Part shown: positions 41,110 through 49,417 of the stretch, one piece after another
Layout of the letters: each line of letters starts with the position of its first letter
Numbering within the stretch: the first letter of the stretch is position 1
Source of the DNA: a virus
IMG/VR virus record: IMGVR_UViG_3300029922_000001
Location: 377,499 to 441,498 of that record
DNA length: 64,000 nucleotides
Direction: 5' to 3' (one strand)
Notes under the pieces: generated by a model
The model's input: only the letters and a program-made list of their open reading frames with translations
Told to the model about the DNA's origin: nothing
Databases searched by the model: none
Position numbers and translations under genes: made by a program

Positions 41110-41538
41110 ATGCTAGATGAAGCATTTTATTCAGCTTTCACAAGAAAAAAACTATTTAGCAGTTATATTAAAATAGGAGATTATTCTTTTCAAGAAGGTG
41201 CTGATCTAGTGTTAAACAAAACACGATTGGAGTTTACCTATCGTATGGGGAAAAATCCTTATAACGTAGTATTCCAAGCTAAGAAACTATCACGTACAGG
41301 CAAAAGACTACTAATATCTCATCCCTATTGCAAACATTGTGGAATAGAGGGTGTTAAGTGGGGATTAGAAGCTAAAAAATACCATGTTCAAATGATTCTG
41401 TATTCTGAGAACAATGTACCTCTAACCATTGATCATATTCTACCCAGATCAAAAGGTGGTTCTGATAGTCCAAAGAATTATCAAGTGCTATGTTATGCTT
41501 GTAATCAACGTAAAGCTGACTTTGAAAATCCCCAATAA
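41110..41538 (+). CDS. HNH endonuclease
   Basis: 142 aa. C-terminal HNH domain: CKHCG, then [30 protein letters not shown], with two CxxC zinc pairs and the catalytic DH. N-terminal half unknown. May be a free-standing homing endonuclease. Class A promoter, TATACT 41098-41103, after a GGATTC/GAATCC hairpin. Ends in the promoter-encoded Asn-Pro-Gln. Confidence 0.9.
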   Translation: MLDEAFYSAFTRKKLFSSYIKIGDYSFQEGADLVLNKTRLEFTYRMGKNPYNVVFQAKKLSRTGKRLLISHPYCKHCGIEGVKWGLEAKKYHVQMILYSENNVPLTIDHILPRSKGGSDSPKNYQVLCYACNQRKADFENPQ

Positions 41539-41562
41539 AGAAATTTGAGGTATACTCTTATC

Positions 41563-41985
41563 ATGGAAAACGCACAACTTTTTGCACAACGAGCTTATGG
41601 ATATGTCGGCAAGCAAACAGATCGTCCTAATAGTATAACTGATGAATGTGTAACTATTAATATTAATCATCAGGTAATAAAACGCCTTATTTGTATATTA
41701 CGTGATCATCCAAAGTATTCTATGACTGATAGATATTCTGAGTTTATCAGTGATATGATTGATAAAATCATTATGAATAAAACAACATTAAAAGGACTTT
41801 ATATACCCAAAGTTACAAAATCATTTTTTGTTATATCTCCAAATGGTGAAATTATTATAGTTAGCAATCAATCGAAATTTTGTAAAGATAACAATTTAGA
41901 CTCAACAAGTTTTAGTAGAATGCTTAACGGTAAAAGAAAATCATCTCAAGGTTGGACTAAATATATCCCCAATAAAGAAATTTAA
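41563..41985 (+). CDS. Protein with NUMOD1-like DNA-binding motif
   Basis: 140 aa. The C-terminus (about 100-135: VSNQSKFCKDNNLDSTSF, then LNGKRKSSQGWTKY) matches the NUMOD helix-turn-helix repeats that usually sit next to homing nucleases; no nuclease motif is visible here. Follows an HNH gene directly, so it may be a separated DNA-binding partner. Class A promoter, box 41528-41535, TATACT 41551-41556. Confidence 0.82.
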   Translation: MENAQLFAQRAYGYVGKQTDRPNSITDECVTININHQVIKRLICILRDHPKYSMTDRYSEFISDMIDKIIMNKTTLKGLYIPKVTKSFFVISPNGEIIIVSNQSKFCKDNNLDSTSFSRMLNGKRKSSQGWTKYIPNKEI

Positions 41986-41999
41986 GGTATACTCTGATC

Positions 42000-42260
42000 A
42001 TGAAAGTAAGAGCTAATTCGAGTTATATTTATCACCCTTGTCTTTTGGATGTTTGCGATGGTAGAACAGACCTAGTAAAAGGTGATCTTGTGGTAGTTAA
42101 GAATCTACCAGGTTGTCCTAAGTGTAATATAATGAATCATGCACACGTCTATAAAGATGATAAATTTGCTGGTCTAGTTTGTTGCGCTTCATTGTATTCT
42201 CCAAAGGAATACCCTAAGTTGCTTGCCGAATGGGAAGCAAGGAATGCACAAAATGCTTAA
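42000..42260 (+). CDS. Cys-rich hypothetical protein
   Basis: 86 aa. CLLDVC, CPKCN and CC suggest one or two zinc sites. Class A promoter TATACT 41988-41993 within the preceding gene's last codons. Confidence 0.8.
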   Translation: MKVRANSSYIYHPCLLDVCDGRTDLVKGDLVVVKNLPGCPKCNIMNHAHVYKDDKFAGLVCCASLYSPKEYPKLLAEWEARNAQNA

Positions 42261-42489
42261 AAAAGTACATAACTTCACCATTAAATTGGTGATTACTATT
42301 ATATTGGGAGTAATGTTACTGCCAATGATTGCATCTTGTGTTAAAGTGATTCCAGCTTTGCATCCTTGGGGAATTGGACCATTAAAATGTCACTATCTTG
42401 TGACTATAATCCCAAAGTATGAGCAAAGAAAAATTGTTGATGAATTGGAACAACCAGGACCATGTTATCACAATAACCATAAGAAGTGA
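42253..42489 (+). CDS. Small lipoprotein
   Basis: 78 aa. Signal with lipobox IASC (Cys29) after a long hydrophobic stretch; two further cysteines. ATG 42253 chosen because AAGGA lies 9 nt upstream; ATG 42244 abuts that SD. Overlaps the previous gene. Confidence 0.77.
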   Translation: MLKKVHNFTIKLVITIILGVMLLPMIASCVKVIPALHPWGIGPLKCHYLVTIIPKYEQRKIVDELEQPGPCYHNNHKK

Positions 42490-42496
42490 TGTATAA

Positions 42497-42533
42497 CGGA
42501 ATATATGAAGAAGAAAAAAACTCATATATTCCG
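42497..42533 (+). promoter_or_regulatory. 12-bp inverted repeat enclosing a start codon
   Basis: CGGAATATATGA (42497-42508) pairs perfectly with TCATATATTCCG (42522-42533) around an A-rich 13-nt loop. The ATG at 42505-42507 is in the left arm. Could be an RNA hairpin blocking initiation or a DNA operator over TATAAC (42492-42497). Confidence 0.7.
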
Positions 42534-42687
42534 TTTTCATTTTGATGCAACATTAGTAGATGTTGATGTAGAAGCTTTAAACATTAGAGAAGCTTTTCGT
42601 ATTATGAACAAAGAACATCCTGAGTATAGTACAGGATTTATGATATTACGAAAAGATGAATCAGGATCTTGGATTCAGATTGATTAG
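42505..42687 (+). CDS. Hypothetical protein
   Basis: 60 aa, basic start (MKKKKTHIFRFHFD), unknown. -10-like TATAAC 42492-42497, ATG 7 nt later within a perfect inverted repeat. Confidence 0.74.
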   Translation: MKKKKTHIFRFHFDATLVDVDVEALNIREAFRIMNKEHPEYSTGFMILRKDESGSWIQID

Positions 42688-42722
42688 TGTATAGATGAAA
42701 GGTTTTCCTGAAAATGGGGAAA
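42684..42722 (+). promoter_or_regulatory. TGTATA-21-TGGGGA element, copy 4
   Basis: TGTATA 42688-42693 (overlapping the previous stop region), TGGGGA 42715-42720. Confidence 0.75.
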
Positions 42723-42762
42723 CATAAATCCCCATTAATCAAAATTAAGGTATACTTTGTTT

Positions 42763-43263
42763 ATGATTACGTTTACACATGAAGATGGGAATGTTTTACA
42801 CCTATCAACTGTTACAGATAAGGAATTCTATCTCAAACATAAAGAAGTTTACTTTGATGATGAGCCAGAAATCATACCTCATTGTAGTGGTGTTATTATT
42901 AGGCATGGTCACGATATTTGGATTGTAGAACCTTTTAATCACTTTAGCGGATATCACTATTCATTCGCTAAGGGGAGGCTAGAAAAGCATTTAACACCCC
43001 AACAGAATGCACTTAAAGAAGTATGGGAAGAAAGCGGTTTAATTGTCACTATTGATGGTTATGTTGGCGATGTTCTCAATAATAGATTTTACACTGGTGT
43101 TGCAATTGGTGGAAGTCCCAATAAGTTTGATTGGGAAACTCAAGCTGTTCATTTAGTCGATATTCCAATGGCTAGAAGTTTATTTGAGCATCAAGGTAAG
43201 CCTATTCCGATTCAAGGACTAGAATTATTTGAACAGTGGCTAGAAAGAAATCCCCAACCATAA
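42763..43263 (+). CDS. Divergent Nudix hydrolase-like protein
   Basis: 166 aa. Nudix-like box from Gly71: G71, then KEVWEESG at 85-92 keeps the REUXEEXG core (with Lys for Arg), but the first Glu (position 77) is Leu. It may have altered or lost activity. Class A promoter (TATACT 42751-42756; box ATCCCCAT). ATG 42763 sits 6 nt after. Confidence 0.82.
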   Translation: MITFTHEDGNVLHLSTVTDKEFYLKHKEVYFDDEPEIIPHCSGVIIRHGHDIWIVEPFNHFSGYHYSFAKGRLEKHLTPQQNALKEVWEESGLIVTIDGYVGDVLNNRFYTGVAIGGSPNKFDWETQAVHLVDIPMARSLFEHQGKPIPIQGLELFEQWLERNPQP

Positions 43264-43284
43264 AATTTGAGGTATACTAAGATT

Positions 43285-43551
43285 ATGAATTGGAAAGTAC
43301 GTTATTGGATTTTATCTGCTGCTTTACTTCTTAGTATTGTTACATCTTTGGGTTGTGGAGATGAATCACGATCAACATTCAGCCTTACACTAGCTAACAC
43401 TCTTTTCCCAACTGCTCAAAATAAGGTAGTAGAAGGTGAAGGTGTGACATTTGAAGTTATTCTAGGAAATAAGATAAGAAAGTTATTCCTAGTAGACTAT
43501 AACAGTAATCCTATTATTACCTGTATTGAAGGTTGTGGAGAAACACGATAA
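43285..43551 (+). CDS. Small lipoprotein
   Basis: 88 aa. Signal with lipobox SLGC (Cys24), beta-rich mature part, C-terminal CIEGCG. Class A promoter TATACT 43273-43278. Heads a run of five envelope or small proteins. Confidence 0.83.
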   Translation: MNWKVRYWILSAALLLSIVTSLGCGDESRSTFSLTLANTLFPTAQNKVVEGEGVTFEVILGNKIRKLFLVDYNSNPIITCIEGCGETR

Positions 43552-43844
43552 TGTTGAATTTTATCAAAGCTAATAAATGGAATTTAGTTATCATGGCATT
43601 TGTAATTGTGATTGCGATTAATCTTGCTGGATATATTAAACAACATGGTCCTATCTTACCTATTCCTTTACAAGTTAGCAACCGTGGTAGGACGTTTAGA
43701 GAATTAAGTGTAGAATATACAGATGTAAAATCATCAATGATAGAAGATGAAAATGAAATGAAATATCATCTTCAGGATATTAAAACTGGCGAACGATTCT
43801 GGACTTATGATTTGAATGGTGATGGAGCATTGTATCCAGAATGA
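43551..43844 (+). CDS. Single-pass membrane protein
   Basis: 97 aa, membrane helix about 12-28 (LVIMAFVIVIAINLAG), soluble C-terminal domain with a DLNGDG end. Coupled by TAATG to the lipoprotein. Confidence 0.8.
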   Translation: MLNFIKANKWNLVIMAFVIVIAINLAGYIKQHGPILPIPLQVSNRGRTFRELSVEYTDVKSSMIEDENEMKYHLQDIKTGERFWTYDLNGDGALYPE

Positions 43845-44056
43845 AAGTACTTTATAGCTACATTGATCAGTATGGCACCAAATTTGAAATAAGGGAAGCA
43901 CTTCCTGAAGGTTATTCTTGTTGGCTAATTCTATCTGAAAAAGACGGTGGAATTACTAGACAATGTGGTTTTCCTTTGGAAAAGATTCTTGAGTTAATTG
44001 AAGAGAATAATCAAATGCAAGGAATTATTAAAAAATTAATGGAGAATAAGAAATAA
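43841..44056 (+). CDS. Hypothetical protein
   Basis: 71 aa; beta-hairpin-like N-terminus and helical C-terminus. Overlaps the previous gene as ATGA. Confidence 0.77.
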   Translation: MKVLYSYIDQYGTKFEIREALPEGYSCWLILSEKDGGITRQCGFPLEKILELIEENNQMQGIIKKLMENKK

Positions 44057-44250
44057 TGTTTATTTATCATCTGTTTAAAAACATCGTTTACAATGCAACT
44101 ATTACGGTATGTGTCTCTATTCTAATGCTAGGTGTCTATAGTATTAAAATTGCATTTACTAGTTTCTTGATTTTTCTATGTGTTTTGTGTCTACTTGATG
44201 GCATCATTGGTTACTATAAAGAACGTAGAAAATCCCCAACAAAGAATTAA
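44056..44250 (+). CDS. Small two-pass membrane protein
   Basis: 64 aa, helices about 10-27 and 31-50, basic tail. TAATG coupling to the previous gene. Confidence 0.78.
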   Translation: MFIYHLFKNIVYNATITVCVSILMLGVYSIKIAFTSFLIFLCVLCLLDGIIGYYKERRKSPTKN

Positions 44251-44266
44251 AAGGTATACTTTGATC

Positions 44267-44449
44267 ATGAACTTATGGAAAATCTTTAAAAAATATTTTT
44301 TCTCAAATTTGCGTTTTAAATTTATCGCTACGCTATTTTTGTCAGCAATTCTTGCTGCTTGTGGTTTACATTTAATTGACATAATTATTGTTGCCACTAT
44401 TTATTTTATTGTATGGTGCTTTTGTGGTGTTTTGGCAATGCTTTTATAG
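44267..44449 (+). CDS. Small two-pass membrane protein
   Basis: 60 aa, basic N-terminus (LWKIFKKYFFSNLRFK) and two hydrophobic helices. Class A promoter TATACT 44255-44260. LAAC in the first helix is not placed as a lipobox. Confidence 0.76.
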   Translation: MNLWKIFKKYFFSNLRFKFIATLFLSAILAACGLHLIDIIIVATIYFIVWCFCGVLAMLL

Positions 44450-44472
44450 TTATCAAAAAGGAGTGAATAATA

Positions 44473-44799
44473 TTGGAAATTTCTAACGATTACATGGTTT
44501 TGCTTTTTAATGCCCAACATCAATATCGTCGTAACTGGTTGGGAAGTGGTACAGATCAAAAGGTATATAATCTAAAATATCAAGGTAAAACCTTTAGCGA
44601 GATTCAAGAACAATTTAAAAATTGTAAAATCTATGTTTATAACAAAACTAAAAATATGGATGTTCTAATTTATGACAAAAATGGTAATGTCCTTAGTCGT
44701 TTTGGTAGTAATTACCAATTAAGCGAATTTGAAGTATTAATTGAACCTATTGACACAAGTGTTAAATACTTTGTGTGGTTTGGTAAAAAATTACAATAA
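44473..44799 (+). CDS. Hypothetical protein, TTG start
   Basis: 108 aa, beta-rich, unknown. SD AGGAG 9 nt before TTG 44473; no promoter, so it belongs to the 44267 unit. Confidence 0.77.
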   Translation: MEISNDYMVLLFNAQHQYRRNWLGSGTDQKVYNLKYQGKTFSEIQEQFKNCKIYVYNKTKNMDVLIYDKNGNVLSRFGSNYQLSEFEVLIEPIDTSVKYFVWFGKKLQ

Positions 44800-44841
44800 T
44801 TTTAAAACCCCCAACACTCGAATAAGAGGTATACTCCTAAT

Positions 44842-45276
44842 ATGAGAACGGATTTACCAGATTTTTCTAATATTTTATGGATACCAATTGAAGATATTTT
44901 TAATTCATGGTTATCAATTGATAGTTCTAAAATTAAGTTAGGTCCGCAAGAACGAACCTATGAAGAGTGGATGAACTTACTTAATTATAAAAGAAAAAAT
45001 AGGGGATATGAAACAGTTTTACCTTTGTTGACTGAAACAGGTTTTCTTCGTCCTTTAGCTTTCCGAACATACAATAAAAATTTATATTTACCTAATGGTC
45101 ATCATCGTTTAACAGCGGCGTATGATTTGGGTTACAAGTATATACCATTTGTTGAAGCTGTAGATGGACAATCAGCATACTATGATATACATGAATTTGA
45201 AGATTCAGAATTGTGGTCTTTGATTCATCCTGAAAATCCATTGCCTACAAATCCAAAAATCCAAAAACCCCAATAG
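44842..45276 (+). CDS. GHHR (ParB/Srx-like) family protein, paralogue A
   Basis: 144 aa. WIPIEDIFNSWLSIDS, a TYEEWMNLLNYKRK block and PNGHHRLTAAYDLGYKYIPF (about 90-109) followed by HPENPLPTNP. The ParB/sulfiredoxin-like GxHR segment is shared with 52024, 52778 and 57932 (and 12458). Function unknown: possible nucleotide binding or nuclease. Class A promoter TATACT 44830-44835. Confidence 0.85.
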   Translation: MRTDLPDFSNILWIPIEDIFNSWLSIDSSKIKLGPQERTYEEWMNLLNYKRKNRGYETVLPLLTETGFLRPLAFRTYNKNLYLPNGHHRLTAAYDLGYKYIPFVEAVDGQSAYYDIHEFEDSELWSLIHPENPLPTNPKIQKPQ

Positions 45277-45300
45277 CGGAATAAGAGGTATACTAAGATC

Positions 45301-45588
45301 ATGATAATCGGTCAACGACTTACAGATTTTCGGAAAGACTATGAAAATCCTAATATTGTAGATTTTCTATGGGAAAATCGAAAACATTTTCTCACAAACA
45401 ACTCAATAGATACTAGTGATCAATGGGGTTTGGTTACAAAGATTGAAGGACCATATTCTTCACCAATCTACAATGAATCTGTAAAGTACAAATATGTAAA
45501 AGAAGCACTATCGGATCAGGGTATCATCATGGAATTTATCCGTCATAATGGCAAACTTCGATTCACAATTTCCCCAACACTCGAATAA
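45301..45588 (+). CDS. Hypothetical protein
   Basis: 95 aa, unknown. Class A promoter TATACT 45289-45294. Its final codons run into the next promoter. Confidence 0.79.
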   Translation: MIIGQRLTDFRKDYENPNIVDFLWENRKHFLTNNSIDTSDQWGLVTKIEGPYSSPIYNESVKYKYVKEALSDQGIIMEFIRHNGKLRFTISPTLE

Positions 45589-45604
45589 GAGGTATACTCA
45601 GATC

Positions 45605-46111
45605 ATGCCACGCGGAAGAAAACCACTAGATTTCACTTTTATGTCTTACCAGGATGCTAAAGTTTATGTTCGAAAGAACGGTATCCGAAGTCTCGCCCAA
45701 TGGCAGGACTTTTGCAGTAAGAACAAACGACCTGACAATATCCCTGCCGCTCCCAATATTAAGTATAAGGACGAATGGGAAGGCTTTCCTGAGTTTCTAG
45801 GCTATACTGCCAGTGGTCGCGGACGACCAGCAGGTAGCGTAAATCGTCCTAAAGAAGAAAGGGATCAAGATAAAGAAAGTACCAATATCTTCGAAGATCG
45901 CCCAATTAATACAGTAATGTATACTTACGAAGAGGCTAAGGCATGGTGCTATAAGTTGCGCTACACTAAGGCTATGTACAAGAAGTTCATTACTGATTAC
46001 ACCTATCAGGTTCCAGGTTCTTGCAGTTCCAGACTTCCTAAGAATCCTTCGGAGTTCTATCCTGAATTTGATGCAAATGACTTCTATTACACTGAAGGGG
46101 ATAATGTCTAA
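45605..46111 (+). CDS. AT-hook and integrase-repeat protein, paralogue of 23167
   Basis: 168 aa. RGRKP at the N-terminus, integrase-repeat-like domain (YQDAKVYVRKNGIRSLAQW, then DNIPAAP, WEGFPEFLGY), second hook GRGRPAGS, then a new C-terminal domain with a TYEEAKAWCYKLRYTKAMY segment that looks like a second, partial repeat. Class A promoter TATACT 45593-45598. GC-rich codons relative to neighbours. Confidence 0.85.
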   Translation: MPRGRKPLDFTFMSYQDAKVYVRKNGIRSLAQWQDFCSKNKRPDNIPAAPNIKYKDEWEGFPEFLGYTASGRGRPAGSVNRPKEERDQDKESTNIFEDRPINTVMYTYEEAKAWCYKLRYTKAMYKKFITDYTYQVPGSCSSRLPKNPSEFYPEFDANDFYYTEGDNV

Positions 46112-46295
46112 AAAGATCAATACTAATAATGCAACCTTCTCTAAAAAGAGGGTTGCAAAAGCTTGTCTTAATACACCACAATATGCTTTTAAGACTATTA
46201 AGGTTAAAATAAGACCTAAAAAAGTTATGGATACTGTACAATCTCCACAACCAAAACAACTTAATCTGTTGGAATTTTTGCTAAAGATTTTTTAA
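46104..46295 (+). CDS. Small basic protein
   Basis: 63 aa, Lys-rich (calculated by eye as strongly basic), unknown. Overlaps the previous gene by 8 nt with GGGG upstream. Confidence 0.72.
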   Translation: MSKKINTNNATFSKKRVAKACLNTPQYAFKTIKVKIRPKKVMDTVQSPQPKQLNLLEFLLKIF

Positions 46296-46331
46296 AATCC
46301 CCAACGAGTAAATAAGAGGTATACTCAGATC

Positions 46332-46583
46332 ATGGAAACAATTAATCAAACAAATTTTCAAGCTGTTTTTGTTAATACAAATAAAGCTCCAATTGAAACA
46401 CAACATATTTACTGGTACACTAGAGAAATTAATCTCGTTGGTGATTCTCCAAAGATTGCGTTAATTGAAGTAGTGCGTGAAAAATATCAACATCCTGACG
46501 CTGAAAATGATGCAGTTATTTGGCTTCTCAATGAACATCAACGTCAAATTACAGATAAATACAATGGAGAGGATTTATTCTAG
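46332..46583 (+). CDS. Hypothetical protein
   Basis: 83 aa, unknown. Class A promoter TATACT 46320-46325; spacer identical to the promoter at 46653-46681. Confidence 0.78.
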   Translation: METINQTNFQAVFVNTNKAPIETQHIYWYTREINLVGDSPKIALIEVVREKYQHPDAENDAVIWLLNEHQRQITDKYNGEDLF

Positions 46584-46690
46584 GATTGCATCATGCTCAA
46601 AATACTACTTGCGATTCAGTAAAGGTGTATTAATACTGGATGCGCGCCATAAATCCCCAACGAGTAAATAAGAGGTATACTAAAAACACA

Positions 46691-46945
46691 ATGAACGAAT
46701 TCCCACAGTTTCCAGCTTGGATGATGCCTTCAAAGGCTGTAATGCTCACTGCTATGAAAACCGCGAACAGCATTCTTTGGACATTCATTTTTTTCGCCCT
46801 TGCTTTCACTTTGAAAGAAACGTCTCTTGCACATGACGTGCAATATGCATATCAATTCGGTATGTTCACAATGGCTTGTACTGTACTTGCTTGGATGGCG
46901 GTACTGCATCAAGTTTGGACTGATCCAAAGTCCAAGACAGAGTAA
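46691..46945 (+). CDS. Small two-pass membrane protein
   Basis: 84 aa, helices about 24-42 and 56-75. Class A promoter TATACT 46676-46681; ATG 9 nt after. Confidence 0.78.
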   Translation: MNEFPQFPAWMMPSKAVMLTAMKTANSILWTFIFFALAFTLKETSLAHDVQYAYQFGMFTMACTVLAWMAVLHQVWTDPKSKTE

Positions 46946-47029
46946 GTGCATTAAAATTAATCTTTGAATTATAATAAATCAAGGATTAGAGAAAATCCCC
47001 AATAGAAAATTAAGAGGTATACTAAAAGC

Positions 47030-47299
47030 ATGAGTAAGCGAACAGAAACCTTTAGCAGAGATTTGGTACTCAAATTGATTAATAATCATTTGAGACAAAT
47101 TAAACAATGGAAGTCATTGAGTAGTCTAGAATTAGCTATTAAATGTCGTGAAAACGCAACAGCTTTGATTGAGATGCTAGAGTCAGAAGATTGTGGTTCT
47201 TGGGGTGGACATGATCCAGAAGATCCAAAATGTGGCAAACACGCTGATATTTATTCTCGTTATGAGTGGTTAAGAGATAGACCAAAAAATCCCCAATAG
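47030..47299 (+). CDS. Hypothetical protein
   Basis: 89 aa, helical, with a C-terminal His/Cys patch (CGSWGGHDPEDPKCGKH). Class A promoter TATACT 47018-47023. Ends NPQ from the next promoter. Confidence 0.79.
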   Translation: MSKRTETFSRDLVLKLINNHLRQIKQWKSLSSLELAIKCRENATALIEMLESEDCGSWGGHDPEDPKCGKHADIYSRYEWLRDRPKNPQ

Positions 47300-47326
47300 A
47301 AAATTAAGAGGTATACTAGGAGTACA

Positions 47327-47797
47327 ATGAAAACAATTTCACGAAATGCGATTGCTGAAAAGCTAAAGGACACTGCAAAGGGAACACGGATCATCGGAGT
47401 GCAATATACTACCGAACCAAAGGTAAAGAAGTCTTGCCCGTTCGCAAATCTTCAGAAGCATACTCAAAGTACGGTTATGCTTGGTGTTAACTACGCTAAC
47501 CGTTTGGCGGCTAAAGGTGAACAACCTGCTGGCGTAGACCCTTACTTTGAGGACATTGACGGTCAAAACTGGCTTGTTCGCCATAAGACCAACGGTACAG
47601 AATACTTGCGGGTTTCACCAACTGGTAACAACTTTGCAAAGTCATTCTACACTTCTGATGGTGTAGATGTTGACTCAGACTTGGTAAAGGAACATCTTTA
47701 CGCTAAGGCTGAAGGGGTACCTGAAGTATTCTTGATCAAACTTGCAAACATTCGTAACATCTCACTCAATGGTGAGCAGTACCAGATTGTAGGTTAA
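47327..47797 (+). CDS. Conserved-looking phage protein of unknown function
   Basis: 156 aa. KSCPFANLQKH, GVNYANRL, then TEYLRVSPTGN; resembles hypothetical proteins of several phages by pattern only. Class A promoter TATACT 47312-47317. Strong terminator follows. Confidence 0.82.
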   Translation: MKTISRNAIAEKLKDTAKGTRIIGVQYTTEPKVKKSCPFANLQKHTQSTVMLGVNYANRLAAKGEQPAGVDPYFEDIDGQNWLVRHKTNGTEYLRVSPTGNNFAKSFYTSDGVDVDSDLVKEHLYAKAEGVPEVFLIKLANIRNISLNGEQYQIVG

Positions 47798-47813
47798 GCC
47801 ACAATCTAACGAA

Positions 47814-47850
47814 ATGAGACTGAGGGAATAATCTCTCAGTCTCATTTTTA
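47814..47850 (+). terminator. Rho-independent terminator
   Basis: ATGAGACTGAG / CTCAGTCTCAT 11-bp stem, 10-nt loop, T tract. Confidence 0.92.
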
Positions 47851-47886
47851 TATATTTAAGCGTATAATTCAAATCCTTTATACGTT

Positions 47887-47925
47887 TTAGTGTATAGATC
47901 GAAGTGATAGACGAAAATGGGGAAA
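47887..47925 (+). promoter_or_regulatory. TGTATA-21-TGGGGA element, copy 5
   Basis: TGTATA 47891-47896, TGGGGA 47918-47923. Followed by two 21-bp direct repeats (AATCTCCGA-AACATGCTA) at about 47925-47965 that include the TATAAT of the next gene. Confidence 0.75.
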
Positions 47926-47971
47926 TCTCCGACAACATGCTAAAATCTCCGAGAACATGCTATAATAAAGT

Positions 47972-48361
47972 ATGGAACTATTTATTTCAATCACAGGTCA
48001 AGCGGCAACAGGTAAGACCACAATAGCTAAAATCATAGAAGATGCTCTACGCGATAAAGGCTTTAAAGTCATTCAGAACGACATAGATTTGACTGGTGAT
48101 GTAATTAAACCCGATGGATGGGTAGAACGTAACACAGAAGGAATTAAGGGCAAAGAAACCACTATTAGCATTGATACAGTAGGTGTACGTAGAGGAAGAG
48201 AGAAGGTTACTTGTCCAAAATGCGGATATTGCCCAAAATGCGGTTGGGATACAACAGAAGAAGATCTTTGTTTGTTTTGCGGTGGTGTTCTTGGATCACC
48301 TAAACGCAGTGCTGACATTGGAGTAACCACTGACAAAGAGATTATCTTAGGTATGGGATAA
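47972..48361 (+). CDS. P-loop kinase-like protein with zinc ribbon
   Basis: 129 aa. Walker A GQAATGKT (9-16) at the start of an adenylate/APS-kinase-like fold, interrupted after about 85 residues by a zinc-ribbon block CPKCGYCPKCGW...CLFCGG. Too short for a full kinase and without a visible Walker B, so ATP use is uncertain. ATG 5 nt after TATAAT (47961-47966). Confidence 0.8.
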   Translation: MELFISITGQAATGKTTIAKIIEDALRDKGFKVIQNDIDLTGDVIKPDGWVERNTEGIKGKETTISIDTVGVRRGREKVTCPKCGYCPKCGWDTTEEDLCLFCGGVLGSPKRSADIGVTTDKEIILGMG

Positions 48362-48395
48362 TCCCCAATAACCAAACCAGAGGTATACTTAATTC

Positions 48396-48890
48396 ATGGA
48401 AACAATCCCTAAGAGAGATATATGGGATCAGAAATTAGCTGATCATATTTTAGAGACAGTCAAGAAATATATTCCTACTTTGCCAGAAGGGACCACTGTT
48501 TATAAGTATAGTGGTATGTGCATGAATGCCAAAGAAGGTAGGCATTCATTTGTGTATCTTATGAGTACTGGTTGGAATGAGACTTTTATCGTTACCTTGA
48601 AAATACCTGGTGCTTCAATTAAGCTTAAAACTGAGGCTATTTATATTCCAGTTAAGGATATTACTTTGCCAACACCACAATACTATCCTAATGAAGAAGT
48701 GGTTTACAAGCGAAAATATAGCGATAAGAAAAAAGCTAGGATCAAATATGTCACTGCAATTTGTTGGGATTGGATACAGGAAAAGCATGGTAAACCTTGG
48801 TTATTGCGTTATCAAATGTCTAGCAATGGTCATGACACAATCGAAGATGAAGATGTTCTACGTGCCAAGCAAGAATCCCCAACAGAATAA
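48396..48890 (+). CDS. Hypothetical protein
   Basis: 164 aa, unknown; basic C-terminal half. Class A promoter TATACT 48384-48389. Confidence 0.82.
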   Translation: METIPKRDIWDQKLADHILETVKKYIPTLPEGTTVYKYSGMCMNAKEGRHSFVYLMSTGWNETFIVTLKIPGASIKLKTEAIYIPVKDITLPTPQYYPNEEVVYKRKYSDKKKARIKYVTAICWDWIQEKHGKPWLLRYQMSSNGHDTIEDEDVLRAKQESPTE

Positions 48891-48909
48891 TTAGAGGTAT
48901 ACTTAGATC

Positions 48910-49188
48910 ATGGTTAAGATTACTAGAGGCGATATCACCACCTACACTTTCAACGTAGAAGTACCAGAAGAATTGGTTGACAGTGTGAAGCGTAAGAAAG
49001 CTTTTAAGCAATGGATTGAAGTTCATCTAGGCATGAACAGTAAGGCAGAATGGTCTACTATGTTCCCAACTCGACTTCAGCTTACAATTGCAACTGGTTG
49101 GAACGAACAAGAAATCACTGAAAAGGTGAATGCATTTGTCACTGGTGAATACAACAGGACTATGAAAACCCCTCTCGCTCAACTTTGA
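48910..49188 (+). CDS. Hypothetical protein
   Basis: 92 aa, unknown. Class A promoter TATACT 48898-48903. Confidence 0.79.
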   Translation: MVKITRGDITTYTFNVEVPEELVDSVKRKKAFKQWIEVHLGMNSKAEWSTMFPTRLQLTIATGWNEQEITEKVNAFVTGEYNRTMKTPLAQL

Positions 49189-49202
49189 GGTACAATAAAA
49201 AC

Positions 49203-49274
49203 ATGGAATACATTCGACTACAATTAGCTTTCGACATCGCAGAAGCAACCGGAGCAAACATAGAAGATGATTAG
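49203..49274 (+). CDS. Tiny ORF, 23 aa
   Basis: ATG 6 nt after TACAAT (about 49191-49196). Overlaps the next ORF by 8 nt. Coding only weakly supported. Confidence 0.45.
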   Translation: MEYIRLQLAFDIAEATGANIEDD

Positions 49275-49389
49275 TATACCGATTTGGTTATTTGTTATTT
49301 TGGTATTGCCATGTACTATCCTCGTATTGTATCTCAGCTTTTTGGCTTTTGTTATCTTTTTTTCTTGGATTTTCGATTTATGTGTGTGA
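49267..49389 (+). CDS. Small two-pass membrane protein, 40 aa
   Basis: Almost entirely hydrophobic (IWLFVILVLPCTILVLYL and FLAFVIFFSWIF). Start overlaps the previous stop region (ATGATTAG). No own promoter. Confidence 0.6.
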   Translation: MISIPIWLFVILVLPCTILVLYLSFLAFVIFFSWIFDLCV

Positions 49390-49417
49390 TCACCTATCTT
49401 TATGTATAATAGAATAC

